34,177 bases of DNA from Acidimicrobiaceae bacterium (GCA_024641005.1 JAHEDX010000040.1:1-34177), one strand, 5' to 3'. Positions 8,502 through 16,218 are shown, counted from the stretch's first letter. Notes: a model not told the origin generated them from the letters alone. A program made the numbers and translations.

Positions 8502-10241
8502 ATGCCCTCGAGTGCCCCACCCCCGTCGCATGCGCCAGCAGGTGAACTGCTCGCGGGCCGGTATCAACTCGAGCGGCGCATCGGTCAGGGCGGTATGGCC
8601 GAGGTGTGGGTCGCGACCGACCGCGACCTCGACCGCAAGGTCGCCGTCAAGTGGCTGAAGACCAACCTGGCCGGCGATCCCGTCGTGGCCGAACGATTTC
8701 GGCGCGAGGCGATCGCCGTTGCCCGGCTGAGCCATCCGAACATCGTGGCCGTCCACGACGTGGTCATCCACGAGAGCCGCCAGGCCGTGGTGATGCAACT
8801 CGTCGATGGCAAGAGCCTGCGCCAGTTGCTCGATTCTCAAAAGCGCCTCGGACCCGAACTGACGATCCACATCGGCGCTGCGATTGCCGGGGCACTCGAC
8901 GAAGCCCACCGAGCCGGCTTCGTCCACCGCGACGTGAAACCGGGCAACATCCTCGTCACGTCCGACGGTCGCGTGCTCCTCACCGATTTCGGCATCGCCA
9001 AGGGTCTCCAGCCCGAGGACGAAGACCTCACCAGCGACAACGTGATGATGGGGACCGCCAAGTACTTGTCCCCCGAGCAGGTGCGCGGTCGCCGCCTCGA
9101 CGGTCGGGCCGACCTGTACTCGCTCGGTCTGGTGCTCTACGAATGCCTCGCGGGACGGGTGCCGTTTCTCGGCGAGACCGACGCGGATACCGCATTGGCC
9201 CGATTGCAGCGAGACCCGACCGACCTCGGGCATCTTCGTCCGACCTTGCCGATCGGACTGGTCAACCTGATCCACAAGACGTTGGCGCGCAATCCGGCTC
9301 ATCGCCCTCAGAGTGGCTCGGACCTACGAGCGGCATTATTGGCCGTCGACACGACACCGCCGCACATCGACGGTACGCCTGCTGACCCGCCCCCGCGCAT
9401 CGCCAATCCGCCCAAACGCGCGCTCGGTGCCGGCCCCGGTATCCCCGGCGATCCGCATGTCACCGGCGTGATGCCGATCACCAGAGTCGCCCACGACACA
9501 CCGGCCGCACCGGCTCGACGTGACGAGACCCCTCCGGCCCCGACGCCGATACGTGGTACACCGGCGCGACAGCATCAACAACGCTGGACGCCATCGCTCA
9601 TCGTGGTCGGTGGTCTTCTCTTCGTGGCATTGGTCGTGGCGGGCGTGCTGTTCGTACGCGTCAATCGAGGCGACGATGGCACCCCGTTCAACGGCGACAC
9701 GGTGGCACCCGCCGATTCGGTGGCACCCTCCGAGCCCGGCGGCGACAGCGTTCAGGCGGCGCCCGCTGCCGACCCCGGCGGCAGCGTTGTGCAGATCGTC
9801 GGCGTTCAAGCCTGGGATCCCGACGGAACCAACGGTTCCGAGAACGACGCCCAAGCGGGTCTCGCACTCGCCGACAACAGCAGCAGCACCGCATGGCCGA
9901 CCGAGTGCTACCAAGACCGTTATCTGGGCGGCAAGCGAGGCGTCGGGCTGGTCCTCGATCTCTCGGCGGCAGCACCTGGAACCCTGTCGCTCGAGACGCT
10001 CAATGCGCCCTATCAGATCGATGTCTACGCCGCGACAACCGAGGGTTCGCCCGCCGACCTCGACGCGTGGGACAAGGTCGGCTCCACCCAGTTCGGTGAG
10101 GAGCCCGGTGCCATCACGGCGAAGGTCGACGTACCGGCCACCCACCTGTTGGTTTGGCTGAGAGAGCTCGGGCCCGACGAGGCCTGCAGCACCGCCAACC
10201 CGTATCGGGGTCGGCTCGGCGAGATCTCATACCAACCGTGA
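8502..10241 (+). CDS. Transmembrane Ser/Thr protein kinase with MviN-type extracellular domain
   Basis: A 579-residue bitopic kinase. The cytoplasmic kinase domain (about 20-285) has the glycine loop IGQGGMAEVW, the catalytic lysine in VAVK (K50), E69, HRDVKPGNI (D144), DFG (162-164) and GTAKYLSPE. All catalytic residues are present. A Pro-rich linker leads to one membrane segment (about 364-386), then an acidic linker and an extracellular domain (about 425-579) with one Cys near each end. This ending (GSENDAQAGLALADNSSSTAW..., VGLVLDLS, HLLVWLREL, YRGRLGEI) resembles the C-terminal domain of actinobacterial MviN/MurJ. The gene sits where that gene would be, just before sigM, but has no flippase part. 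Its stop overlaps the sigM start. It likely senses an envelope signal. Confidence 0.93.
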   Translation: MPSSAPPPSHAPAGELLAGRYQLERRIGQGGMAEVWVATDRDLDRKVAVKWLKTNLAGDPVVAERFRREAIAVARLSHPNIVAVHDVVIHESRQAVVMQLVDGKSLRQLLDSQKRLGPELTIHIGAAIAGALDEAHRAGFVHRDVKPGNILVTSDGRVLLTDFGIAKGLQPEDEDLTSDNVMMGTAKYLSPEQVRGRRLDGRADLYSLGLVLYECLAGRVPFLGETDADTALARLQRDPTDLGHLRPTLPIGLVNLIHKTLARNPAHRPQSGSDLRAALLAVDTTPPHIDGTPADPPPRIANPPKRALGAGPGIPGDPHVTGVMPITRVAHDTPAAPARRDETPPAPTPIRGTPARQHQQRWTPSLIVVGGLLFVALVVAGVLFVRVNRGDDGTPFNGDTVAPADSVAPSEPGGDSVQAAPAADPGGSVVQIVGVQAWDPDGTNGSENDAQAGLALADNSSSTAWPTECYQDRYLGGKRGVGLVLDLSAAAPGTLSLETLNAPYQIDVYAATTEGSPADLDAWDKVGSTQFGEEPGAITAKVDVPATHLLVWLRELGPDEACSTANPYRGRLGEISYQP

Positions 10242-10846
10242 CCGAGCGGGACCGGGACGACACCGAACTCGTTGCGGCCGCCAAGGCCGGTGAGTCTGCG
10301 GCGATGGACGAGTTGCTGCGCCGTCACTACCCACGGGTCAACGCCGTCTGCCGTCGAATCGCCGGCAGCAACCGGGACGGCGACGACGCTGCTCAGGAAG
10401 CCATGATCCGGGTGGTTCGCAGCATTGACGGGTTCGACGGGCGGGCCGCGTTCAGCACCTGGGTATCACGCATTGCGACGAACACGGCGCTCGACGAACT
10501 GCGCAAGCGCAAACGACGGCCACAACTGCATGTGGCCCCAACCGACGAAGAAGGTCGCAGTCGGAGCGAACCCGTCGACGACGTCGCCCACCGCCGAGTC
10601 GACGGTGTCGTCGACCGGATCGCGATCGACGAGGCGCTCGCCGCGCTTCCGGAAGAATTCAAAGCGGCGGTCGTGCTGCGTGACGTCGGCGACCTCGACT
10701 ACGCCGAGATCGCCGTGGCACTCGACCTCCCGATCGGCACGGTCAAATCCCGGATCGCTCGCGGTCGTCGGCTCCTGATTCAGAATCTCGGGAACCGCGA
10801 CGACCCCGGCGAACGTCTGAAGAACAAGCCCCCGACACAACCATGA
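10238..10846 (+). CDS. sigM: ECF RNA polymerase sigma factor, SigM type
   Basis: About 202 residues from the GTG at 10238, which overlaps the kinase stop (GTGA); an earlier ATG at 10154 would only add residues from the overlapping kinase frame. Region 2 is seen in DDAAQEAMIRVVRSIDGF...AFSTWVSRIATNTALDELRKRKRR, and region 4 in ALPEEFKAAVVLRDVGDLDYAEIA...GTVKSRIARGRRLL. It directs RNA polymerase to a stress regulon. Gene order kinase-sigM-anti-sigma-trxB-trxA is as around mycobacterial sigM (Rv3911). Control is expected through the membrane anti-sigma factor encoded next. The assignment as SigM rests on synteny plus family; the regulon cannot be read here. Confidence 0.92.
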   Translation: MTERDRDDTELVAAAKAGESAAMDELLRRHYPRVNAVCRRIAGSNRDGDDAAQEAMIRVVRSIDGFDGRAAFSTWVSRIATNTALDELRKRKRRPQLHVAPTDEEGRSRSEPVDDVAHRRVDGVVDRIAIDEALAALPEEFKAAVVLRDVGDLDYAEIAVALDLPIGTVKSRIARGRRLLIQNLGNRDDPGERLKNKPPTQP

Positions 10847-11655
10847 ACGACGACCTGCAACTTCTCGCGAACGCCTATCTCGACGGTGAGCTCTCCACCG
10901 AGGAGCGAGCGCGCGCCGAGGCGGACCCCGACGTGATGGCGGAGGTCGGTCTGCTACAGGCGCTCCAAGTCGCTGTACGGGACGTCGATCCGCCGTCTGC
11001 GGTTGTTCGCGAGGCGGCGATCGCTGCCGCGATGGCGGGGTTCGCCACCGCGCCCCAGGTCGTCACTGCGATGCGATTCGGTCGTCGCCCGTCGGTGGCT
11101 CGATACCTCAGTGTCGCGGCGACAATCGTCGTGATCGGTGTTCTGGGCGTCGTTGCGGCCAACGGTCTGAGAACCGGCGATGACGCCGATTCGATCGCCT
11201 CCGAGACGGCTGCAAGCCAACCGAGTGTTCCCGTTGACGCCGCCCAGTCCGAGAGCCGCCTCACCGAGGCGGTCCCCGGCGACATGACAGACGCCGATGT
11301 GACCGGCGGCGCGACCGTCGCTCCGGCGGCCGAACTGGTTCCGGAGAACACCGCAGAGTCTGCCCAGGATGCTGCACCTGCGGCGGTGCGACCGATGATC
11401 GATCCGTCACAACCGCTCGCGACGCCCGACGAGCTCGGTTCGTTCGGCACCTATCTGCTCGAACTCGAGGCCAGCGGCGATCTGCCCTCGACCCCGAACA
11501 CCGCTTGTCCGCAGCAGGAGATTCTCGGGGTGACCCAGTATCTGTTCGACGGGTTGCCCACCGACATCCTGGTCGCGGTCGACAGCAACGACGGCACCGT
11601 GACCGGTGTCGACCCCGACACGTGCGAGGCACTCGTCGTCGGTCCACTGTTCTAG
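10843..11655 (+). CDS. Membrane anti-sigma factor for the adjacent SigM-type sigma
   Basis: A 270-residue single-pass protein. The N-terminal cytoplasmic part (about 1-85) begins LQLLANAYLDGELSTEERARAEA, the typical opening of anti-sigma domains (helix with DGEL). One membrane segment spans about 88-107, and the outside part is acidic/Ala-rich with two cysteines (TACPQQ and DTCEA) near the end. The HxxxCxxC zinc motif of ZAS anti-sigma factors is absent, so redox release of zinc is unlikely. ATG overlaps the sigM stop (ATGA), pointing to coupled, stoichiometric translation. Equivalent by position to mycobacterial Rv3912 (RsmA). Confidence 0.85.
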   Translation: MNDDLQLLANAYLDGELSTEERARAEADPDVMAEVGLLQALQVAVRDVDPPSAVVREAAIAAAMAGFATAPQVVTAMRFGRRPSVARYLSVAATIVVIGVLGVVAANGLRTGDDADSIASETAASQPSVPVDAAQSESRLTEAVPGDMTDADVTGGATVAPAAELVPENTAESAQDAAPAAVRPMIDPSQPLATPDELGSFGTYLLELEASGDLPSTPNTACPQQEILGVTQYLFDGLPTDILVAVDSNDGTVTGVDPDTCEALVVGPLF

Positions 11656-11684
11656 TTCGTCGCTCAGCCACTACAGTCGAGCCC

Positions 11685-12005
11685 ATGCCGGGCAATCCGC
11701 TGACTGATCCCTCCTGGGCGACTGATGTAACCGAACAGATCACCACGTTCGTCGGCGCCGTTCGCGACAAGACCACCAACAACGCCATCAAGGTCGTGCG
11801 TGGCGTCGTTTTCGGACTTCTCGGATTGATCCTCGGGCTGGTGGCGATCGCCTTGTCGCTGATCATCCTGACTCGATCGTTGCAGTCGCTGCTCGACATC
11901 TGGTTGGCGTGGGACAAGTCGGTGTATCTCAGCTATTTCGTCATCGGGGGAATCCTGACATTGCTCGGGATGTTCCTCATGACGAAGCGTCACAGCGACG
12001 CCTGA
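11685..12005 (+). CDS. Small two-helix membrane protein (holin-like)
   Basis: A 106-residue protein starting at the ATG at 11685. It has an amphipathic N-terminus, a long hydrophobic stretch (VVFGLLGLILGLVAIALSLIIL, about 41-62), a short polar turn with WLAWDKSVY, and a second membrane helix (about 82-101), ending in basic residues. This resembles the small phage-holin-like membrane proteins found in actinobacterial chromosomes, but no lytic partner is nearby and function is unknown. It lies between the anti-sigma gene and trxB on the same strand and is likely in their transcript. Confidence 0.65.
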   Translation: MPGNPLTDPSWATDVTEQITTFVGAVRDKTTNNAIKVVRGVVFGLLGLILGLVAIALSLIILTRSLQSLLDIWLAWDKSVYLSYFVIGGILTLLGMFLMTKRHSDA

Positions 12006-12032
12006 CCGACCCCCCGACTCCGGAGCACTGCC

Positions 12033-12980
12033 ATGGCCGACAACATTCGCAATGTCATCATCATCGGATCGGGCCCAGCGGGTCTGACTGCAGCGATCTA
12101 CACAGCCCGTGCCAATCTCGAGCCGCTCGTGATCGAGGGTGAGCCGTCCTCCACGTCCGACCAGCCGGGCGGGCAGCTCATGCTCACCACGGAGGTCGAG
12201 AACTTTCCCGGCTTCCCCGACGGCATCATGGGCCCCGAGTTGATGATGAACTTCCGCTCCCAGGCGGCCAGGTTCGGCGCCGAGTTCCTCACCGACAAGG
12301 TCACCCGCGTCGACTTCTCGCAACGACCGTTCAGGGTCTGGGTTCGCGACGACGAGTACCAGGCGCATTCGATCATCGTCTCGACCGGTGCCCGTTCCTT
12401 GATGCTCGGCCTCGAGGCCGAGTCACGTCTGCTCGGACACGGGCTGTCCACCTGTGCCACGTGCGACGGGTTCTTCTTCCGCGGACAGAACATCGCCGTG
12501 GTCGGCGGCGGTGATTCGGCCATCGAGGAAGCCACGTTCCTCACCAAGTTCGCCGACAAGGTGACATTGATCCATCGCCGCGACGAGCTGCGCGCCAGCA
12601 AGATCATGCAGGACCGGGCATTCGCGAACCCCAAGATCGAACTGCTGTGGAATCACACCGTCACCGAGATCCATGGCACCGACAAGGTGGAGGGAATCCA
12701 GGTCACGTCGACCATCGACGGAACCGTGAGCGATCTCGCTGTCACCGGTGTGTTCGTGGCGATCGGGCATCGGCCCAACACGGATCTGTTCCGGGGCGTG
12801 CTCGATCTGGAGGACAGCGGTTACCTGAGCACGCAACCCGACTCGACCTACACCAACGTCGAGGGTGTCTTCGCCTGCGGGGACGTACAGGATCACACCT
12901 ATCGACAGGCGATCACTGCCGCCGGTAGCGGGTGCATGGCCGCTATCGACGCCGAGCGCTGGCTCGAAGCACTTCACTGA
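12033..12980 (+). CDS. trxB: Thioredoxin reductase
   Basis: A 315-residue FAD/NADPH enzyme that reduces thioredoxin in the cytoplasm. The FAD-binding IIGSGPAGLTAAIYTARA is at 10-27, the redox-active disulfide is CATC (141-144) followed by DG, the NADPH site is GGGDSAIEEA (158-167), and the closing FAD motif is GVFACGDVQD. Length is typical. ATG start at 12033. It is followed after 112 bases by trxA, the substrate gene, as in Mycobacterium (Rv3913-Rv3914), and lies downstream of sigM, whose mycobacterial counterpart neighbours the same pair. Confidence 0.97.
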   Translation: MADNIRNVIIIGSGPAGLTAAIYTARANLEPLVIEGEPSSTSDQPGGQLMLTTEVENFPGFPDGIMGPELMMNFRSQAARFGAEFLTDKVTRVDFSQRPFRVWVRDDEYQAHSIIVSTGARSLMLGLEAESRLLGHGLSTCATCDGFFFRGQNIAVVGGGDSAIEEATFLTKFADKVTLIHRRDELRASKIMQDRAFANPKIELLWNHTVTEIHGTDKVEGIQVTSTIDGTVSDLAVTGVFVAIGHRPNTDLFRGVLDLEDSGYLSTQPDSTYTNVEGVFACGDVQDHTYRQAITAAGSGCMAAIDAERWLEALH

Positions 12981-13050
12981 CGGTTGCTGCATGCCGGCGG
13001 CGAGGCCGCTCCGACGGATTCGATGACCTGAGGGTCTGCCGCAGTGTCGG

Positions 13051-13056
13051 TAGACT
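13051..13056 (+). promoter_or_regulatory. Possible -10 element upstream of trxA
   Basis: TAGACT fits the actinobacterial TAnnnT -10 pattern, 37 bases before the trxA start. The -35 region is weak. A good ribosome binding site (AAAGGAAG, 13079-13086) precedes the ATG. It suggests trxA can be transcribed apart from trxB. Confidence 0.35.
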
Positions 13057-13092
13057 GCTCGATGCCCACCGCATCACCAAAGGAAGTCTTCG

Positions 13093-13431
13093 ATGGCCAA
13101 CGGGATCACCAACCTCAACAGCGCAACGTTCGACGAGACCGTGGCCAGCTCGAACGCTCCGGTGCTCGTCGATTTCTGGGCCGAGTGGTGCGGACCGTGC
13201 AAGCAGATCGCACCACTCCTCGAAGAGCTCGCGGGCGAACTCGACGGACAGATCAAGATCACCAAGCTCAATGTCGACGAGAGCCCCGATATCGCCATGC
13301 GCTACAGCGTCATGAGCATCCCCACGCTGCTCGTGATTCACGACGGCGAGGTGAAGAAGAAGATCGTCGGTGCCAAGGGCAAGGGTGCACTTCTCCAGGA
13401 GCTCGACGAATTTCTCGCTACTTCCCGCTGA
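13093..13431 (+). CDS. trxA: Thioredoxin
   Basis: A 112-residue classical thioredoxin: WAEWCGPCKQ holds the redox CGPC motif (33-36), and the cis-proline region is SIPTLLV. It passes electrons from TrxB to protein disulfides such as ribonucleotide reductase. ATG at 13093 with an AGGAAG ribosome binding site. The last codons contain both the ribosome binding site and the probable ATT start of the following CwlM-like gene, so the two are expected to be translationally coupled. Confidence 0.97.
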   Translation: MANGITNLNSATFDETVASSNAPVLVDFWAEWCGPCKQIAPLLEELAGELDGQIKITKLNVDESPDIAMRYSVMSIPTLLVIHDGEVKKKIVGAKGKGALLQELDEFLATSR

Positions 13432-14399
13432 CTCCCGGTCAGCGCGGCGAGGCCATTCGCGATCTGCAACGCCGCCTCGGCGCCGCCGGGTACATGCCCG
13501 CAGGTGCAACGGCGGGTGTGTTCTGCGCGTCCACCGAGTCGTCGTTACGAACCTTCCAGCAAGCTCGCGGCCTACGCCCGACCGGTGTCTGCGACGAGGA
13601 GACCTGGCGAGCCATCGTCGAGGCCTCCTGGAAGTTGGGCGACCGACTCCTGATGCTCGTCGCGCCGAACCTTCGCGGTGACGATGTCGCCGAGCTGCAG
13701 GCGTCCATGGCTCGACTCGGCTTCGATTCCGGCCGGGTCGACGGCATTTTCGGCCCCGGTACCAAGCGTGCGCTCGAGGACTTCCAACACAACTGCGGTT
13801 TGTACGTCGATGGCGTCTGCGGTGCCGACAGTGTGCGGGCGCTCCAAGTGCTAGCACGCCAGACTGGCACTGGCCCCGGTGTGACCGTGGTGCGCGAACT
13901 CGAAACCCTGACCTCCGGCGCCCGTTCTCTCGCCGACCTACGGATTCTGGTCGGTCAGTTCGGCGGACTCAGTGCGCTGTCACGGCAGCTCGTGCAGGGA
14001 CTTCGGCATCGAAGTGCCACCGTGGTGGCCTCCGACGAGCCCGACGCGGCTGCCCAGGCAGCGGCGGCGAACCGCTTTGCGGCAGCCGTCTACGTCGGCT
14101 TCGAGACCCAGTCGACCGACGCCGCCACGATTCACTATTACGCCGTACCCCAGTTCGAGTCAGCGGGAGGCCGTTCGCTGGCCGAGGCGATCGCGCAGCG
14201 GTGCGCGTCGCTGGGAACGGGTCTGCAGCCGGCCGTGGCCGGGATGCGACTGCCGGTACTGCGTGAGACCCGAATGCCTGCCGTGTTGTTCACGGTTGGC
14301 CCCGTCCAGAATGCGCTCGATGAGGCCCCCGAGTTGGTACGCGCAATCATCGATGCCTTGGAGGTCTGGGCGACCGGATCACCGTTATCCACAGGTTGA
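13410..14399 (+). CDS. cwlM: CwlM-like protein: two peptidoglycan-binding domains plus degenerate amidase domain
   Basis: About 329 residues. Two PG_binding_1 domains are clear: residues about 8-70 (AIRDLQRRLGAAGYM...ESSLRTFQQARGL) and about 85-150 (DVAELQASMARLGFDSGRVDGIFGPGTKRALEDFQ). The C-terminal region (about 170-325) follows the N-acetylmuramoyl-L-alanine amidase fold but lacks the zinc ligands: no GHG at the first strand (ILVGQFGG), GFET where the SLH-type motif should be, and LFTVGPVQN for the usual VExGFLSN. It is thus a likely pseudo-enzyme. In Mycobacterium, CwlM acts as a regulator of MurA after kinase phosphorylation. No ATG/GTG/TTG fits the first domain; an ATT at 13410 preceded by AGGAG (13397-13401) fits. 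CTG at 13428 is the alternative. Confidence 0.85.
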   Translation: MSRYFPLTPGQRGEAIRDLQRRLGAAGYMPAGATAGVFCASTESSLRTFQQARGLRPTGVCDEETWRAIVEASWKLGDRLLMLVAPNLRGDDVAELQASMARLGFDSGRVDGIFGPGTKRALEDFQHNCGLYVDGVCGADSVRALQVLARQTGTGPGVTVVRELETLTSGARSLADLRILVGQFGGLSALSRQLVQGLRHRSATVVASDEPDAAAQAAAANRFAAAVYVGFETQSTDAATIHYYAVPQFESAGGRSLAEAIAQRCASLGTGLQPAVAGMRLPVLRETRMPAVLFTVGPVQNALDEAPELVRAIIDALEVWATGSPLSTG

Positions 14400-14434
14400 T
14401 GGTGACTCACGCGTCACTTGATGGTTTATCCACA
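14385..14434 (+). promoter_or_regulatory. Pair of perfect DnaA boxes between cwlM and parB
   Basis: Two exact copies of the 9-mer TTATCCACA, at 14385-14393 (overlapping the end of cwlM) and 14426-14434, same orientation, starts 41 bases apart. The rest of the 111-base gap between these convergent genes (14400-14510) shows no gene; GTGAC/GTCAC at 14403-14416 is a weak inverted repeat. Confidence 0.6.
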
Positions 14435-14510
14435 GAATTCTCCCCACCCTGTGATTCAAGGTCATCTGCGGGTGAAGAGTTACGCCCGATGTCGGCGTTA
14501 ATTGTCCGGA

Positions 14511-15428
14511 CTATTCACCGATCATCCGACGATAGATCCGCTCGAGATCGGCGAGATCGGCGAAATCGACCGCAATTCGGCCGCGTTTCGCACTCATGTG
14601 AACACTCACACGAGTATCGAGATGCTCGGCGAGTAACTCCTCGAGCTCGAGCAGGCCAGGTGGCCGCAACCGGGTGGTCGGGGCGATGCCGGCCCCATCA
14701 TGGATCGGCGCATCCGTCACCGGTGCTTGCGGTGGCTCGGGTGACGCGATCAGCACTCCCCCGCGCTTGACCGCCTCCTCGACGGCGCGCACCGTCCATC
14801 CTTCCTCGGCCGCGAGATTCGCCAGCTCCTCCTGGAGCGCCCGATCAGGCGTACCGAGCAAAGCCCGTGCATGACCCGCCGAAAGCTGGCCATCAGCCAG
14901 CAAGCGTTGGATGCCGGGCGGCAGGCCGAGCAAGCGCAAGGTGTTGGTGATCGCCGACCTGCTCTTGCCGACACGGTCCGCGACCTGCTCGTGAGTCAGG
15001 TCGAAGTCTTCGACCAGCTGCAGATATGCCGCTGCTTCCTCGAGCGCGGTCAGGTCCTGTCGATGCAGGTTCTCGACCAGTGCCTGTTCGACCGAGGCCA
15101 GATCATCGGTGACCCTCACCAGAGCGGGAATCGTGGCCAGACCGGCGCGCCCTGCGGCACGCCAGCGGCGCTCACCGGCGATCAACTCGAATCCCGACTC
15201 GGTCGGTCGGACCAGGATCGGCTGGAGCACGCCGATCTGTTGGATCGAGGCCGTCAACTCCGCCAGTGTCTCCTCATCGAAGTGCACCCGTGGCTGATGG
15301 GGATTCGGTGAGACGTCCGCGACGGGGATCTCTTGCAGGTAAGCGCCATCAGCTGACTCTCCCGGGACCGCCTCGCCCGGCGGGATCAGCGAGCTGAGGC
15401 CCTTTCCCAGTCCGCTACGCCGAGCCAT
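14511..15428 (-). CDS. parB: Chromosome partitioning protein ParB
   Basis: About 305 residues from the ATG at 15428 (MARRSGLGKGLSSLIPPG, the standard ParB N-terminus); a start at 15449 would add seven residues. The CTP-binding/ParB-N part has GERRWRAAGRAGLATIPALVR and ENLHRQDLTALEEA, followed by the helix-turn-helix region (THEQVADRVGKSRSAITNTLRLLGLP) that binds parS. The C-terminal dimer domain has AVDFADLADLERIYRRM. ParB loads at parS, slides as a CTP clamp and organises the origin for ParA-driven segregation. Its start overlaps the parA stop by 14 bases. A tandem parS-like array lies upstream of parA. Confidence 0.96.
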   Translation of the reverse strand: MARRSGLGKGLSSLIPPGEAVPGESADGAYLQEIPVADVSPNPHQPRVHFDEETLAELTASIQQIGVLQPILVRPTESGFELIAGERRWRAAGRAGLATIPALVRVTDDLASVEQALVENLHRQDLTALEEAAAYLQLVEDFDLTHEQVADRVGKSRSAITNTLRLLGLPPGIQRLLADGQLSAGHARALLGTPDRALQEELANLAAEEGWTVRAVEEAVKRGGVLIASPEPPQAPVTDAPIHDGAGIAPTTRLRPPGLLELEELLAEHLDTRVSVHMSAKRGRIAVDFADLADLERIYRRMIGE

Positions 15429-16218
15429 AGTGCAACTCCTTTGCGACATCGCGGTACGCGACCGCCCCCCGCGAACGAGGATCGAACGTAATGATCGGCT
15501 GCCCGAAGGACGGGGCCTCCGAGAGTCGGACCGAGCGCGGGACGACCGACCGGATCACCTTGTCACCGAAATGGGCTCGAACCTCCTGCACGACCTGATC
15601 GGACAGCTTCGTGCGAGCGTCGTACATGACACACACGATCGTCGACACCTCCAACTCCGGATTCAGGTTGCGCTTGACAAGGTCGACGTTGCGGAGCAAC
15701 TGTCCGAGGCCTTCGAGCGCGTAGTACTCGGTCTGGATCGGCACCAACACCTCTTTGGCTGCGGCGAGCCCGTTGACGGTGAGCAGCCCCAGGGTAGGCG
15801 GGCAGTCGATCAGCACATAGTCATAGTCATCGATCACCGCCTCGATCGCCTTGCGAAGACGGGTCTCCCGACTGAATGCGGGGACCAACTCGATCTCGGC
15901 GCCGGCGAGGTCGAGGCTGGCGGGAGCCACGAACAGGTTGCGTACATCGGTTGGTTCGATGCAATTCTCCAAGGGCACATCGTGCATCAGCACGTGATAC
16001 ATCGAGGTCTCGAGACCTCTGTTCTCGATACCCAGCCCGGTGGAGGCATTTCCCTGCGGGTCGAGGTCGACCACCAAGGTCCGCAATCCGAGCTCTGCCA
16101 GGCAGGCTCCGGTATTGATCGTGGTCGTCGTCTTACCGACGCCACCCTTTTGGTTGGCGACGGCGATGACGCGAGGAAGTTGGCGCACGGGTGGGCGTGC
16201 GGCGGCGGCGGCGTCCAT
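15415..16218 (-). CDS. parA: Chromosome partitioning ATPase ParA
   Basis: About 267 residues from the ATG at 16218; a TTG at 16248 would add ten. The deviant Walker A ANQKGGVGKTTTTIN, Walker A' (LVVDLDPQGNASTGLG) and Walker B (YDYVLIDCPPTLGLLTVNGL) are all present, as in Soj/ParA proteins. It binds the nucleoid non-specifically as an ATP dimer and moves ParB-bound origins. It is co-transcribed with parB by overlap; the upstream intergenic region carries the parS-like repeats, allowing feedback from ParB on the promoter. Confidence 0.96.
   Translation of the reverse strand: MDAAAAARPPVRQLPRVIAVANQKGGVGKTTTTINTGACLAELGLRTLVVDLDPQGNASTGLGIENRGLETSMYHVLMHDVPLENCIEPTDVRNLFVAPASLDLAGAEIELVPAFSRETRLRKAIEAVIDDYDYVLIDCPPTLGLLTVNGLAAAKEVLVPIQTEYYALEGLGQLLRNVDLVKRNLNPELEVSTIVCVMYDARTKLSDQVVQEVRAHFGDKVIRSVVPRSVRLSEAPSFGQPIITFDPRSRGAVAYRDVAKELHYGSA

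Noticed and set aside
13093..14399. Programmed frameshift fusion of trxA and cwlM
   Set aside because: No slippery heptamer was seen near the trxA end, and a ribosome binding site with an ATT start explains the overlap. A sequencing error remains possible.
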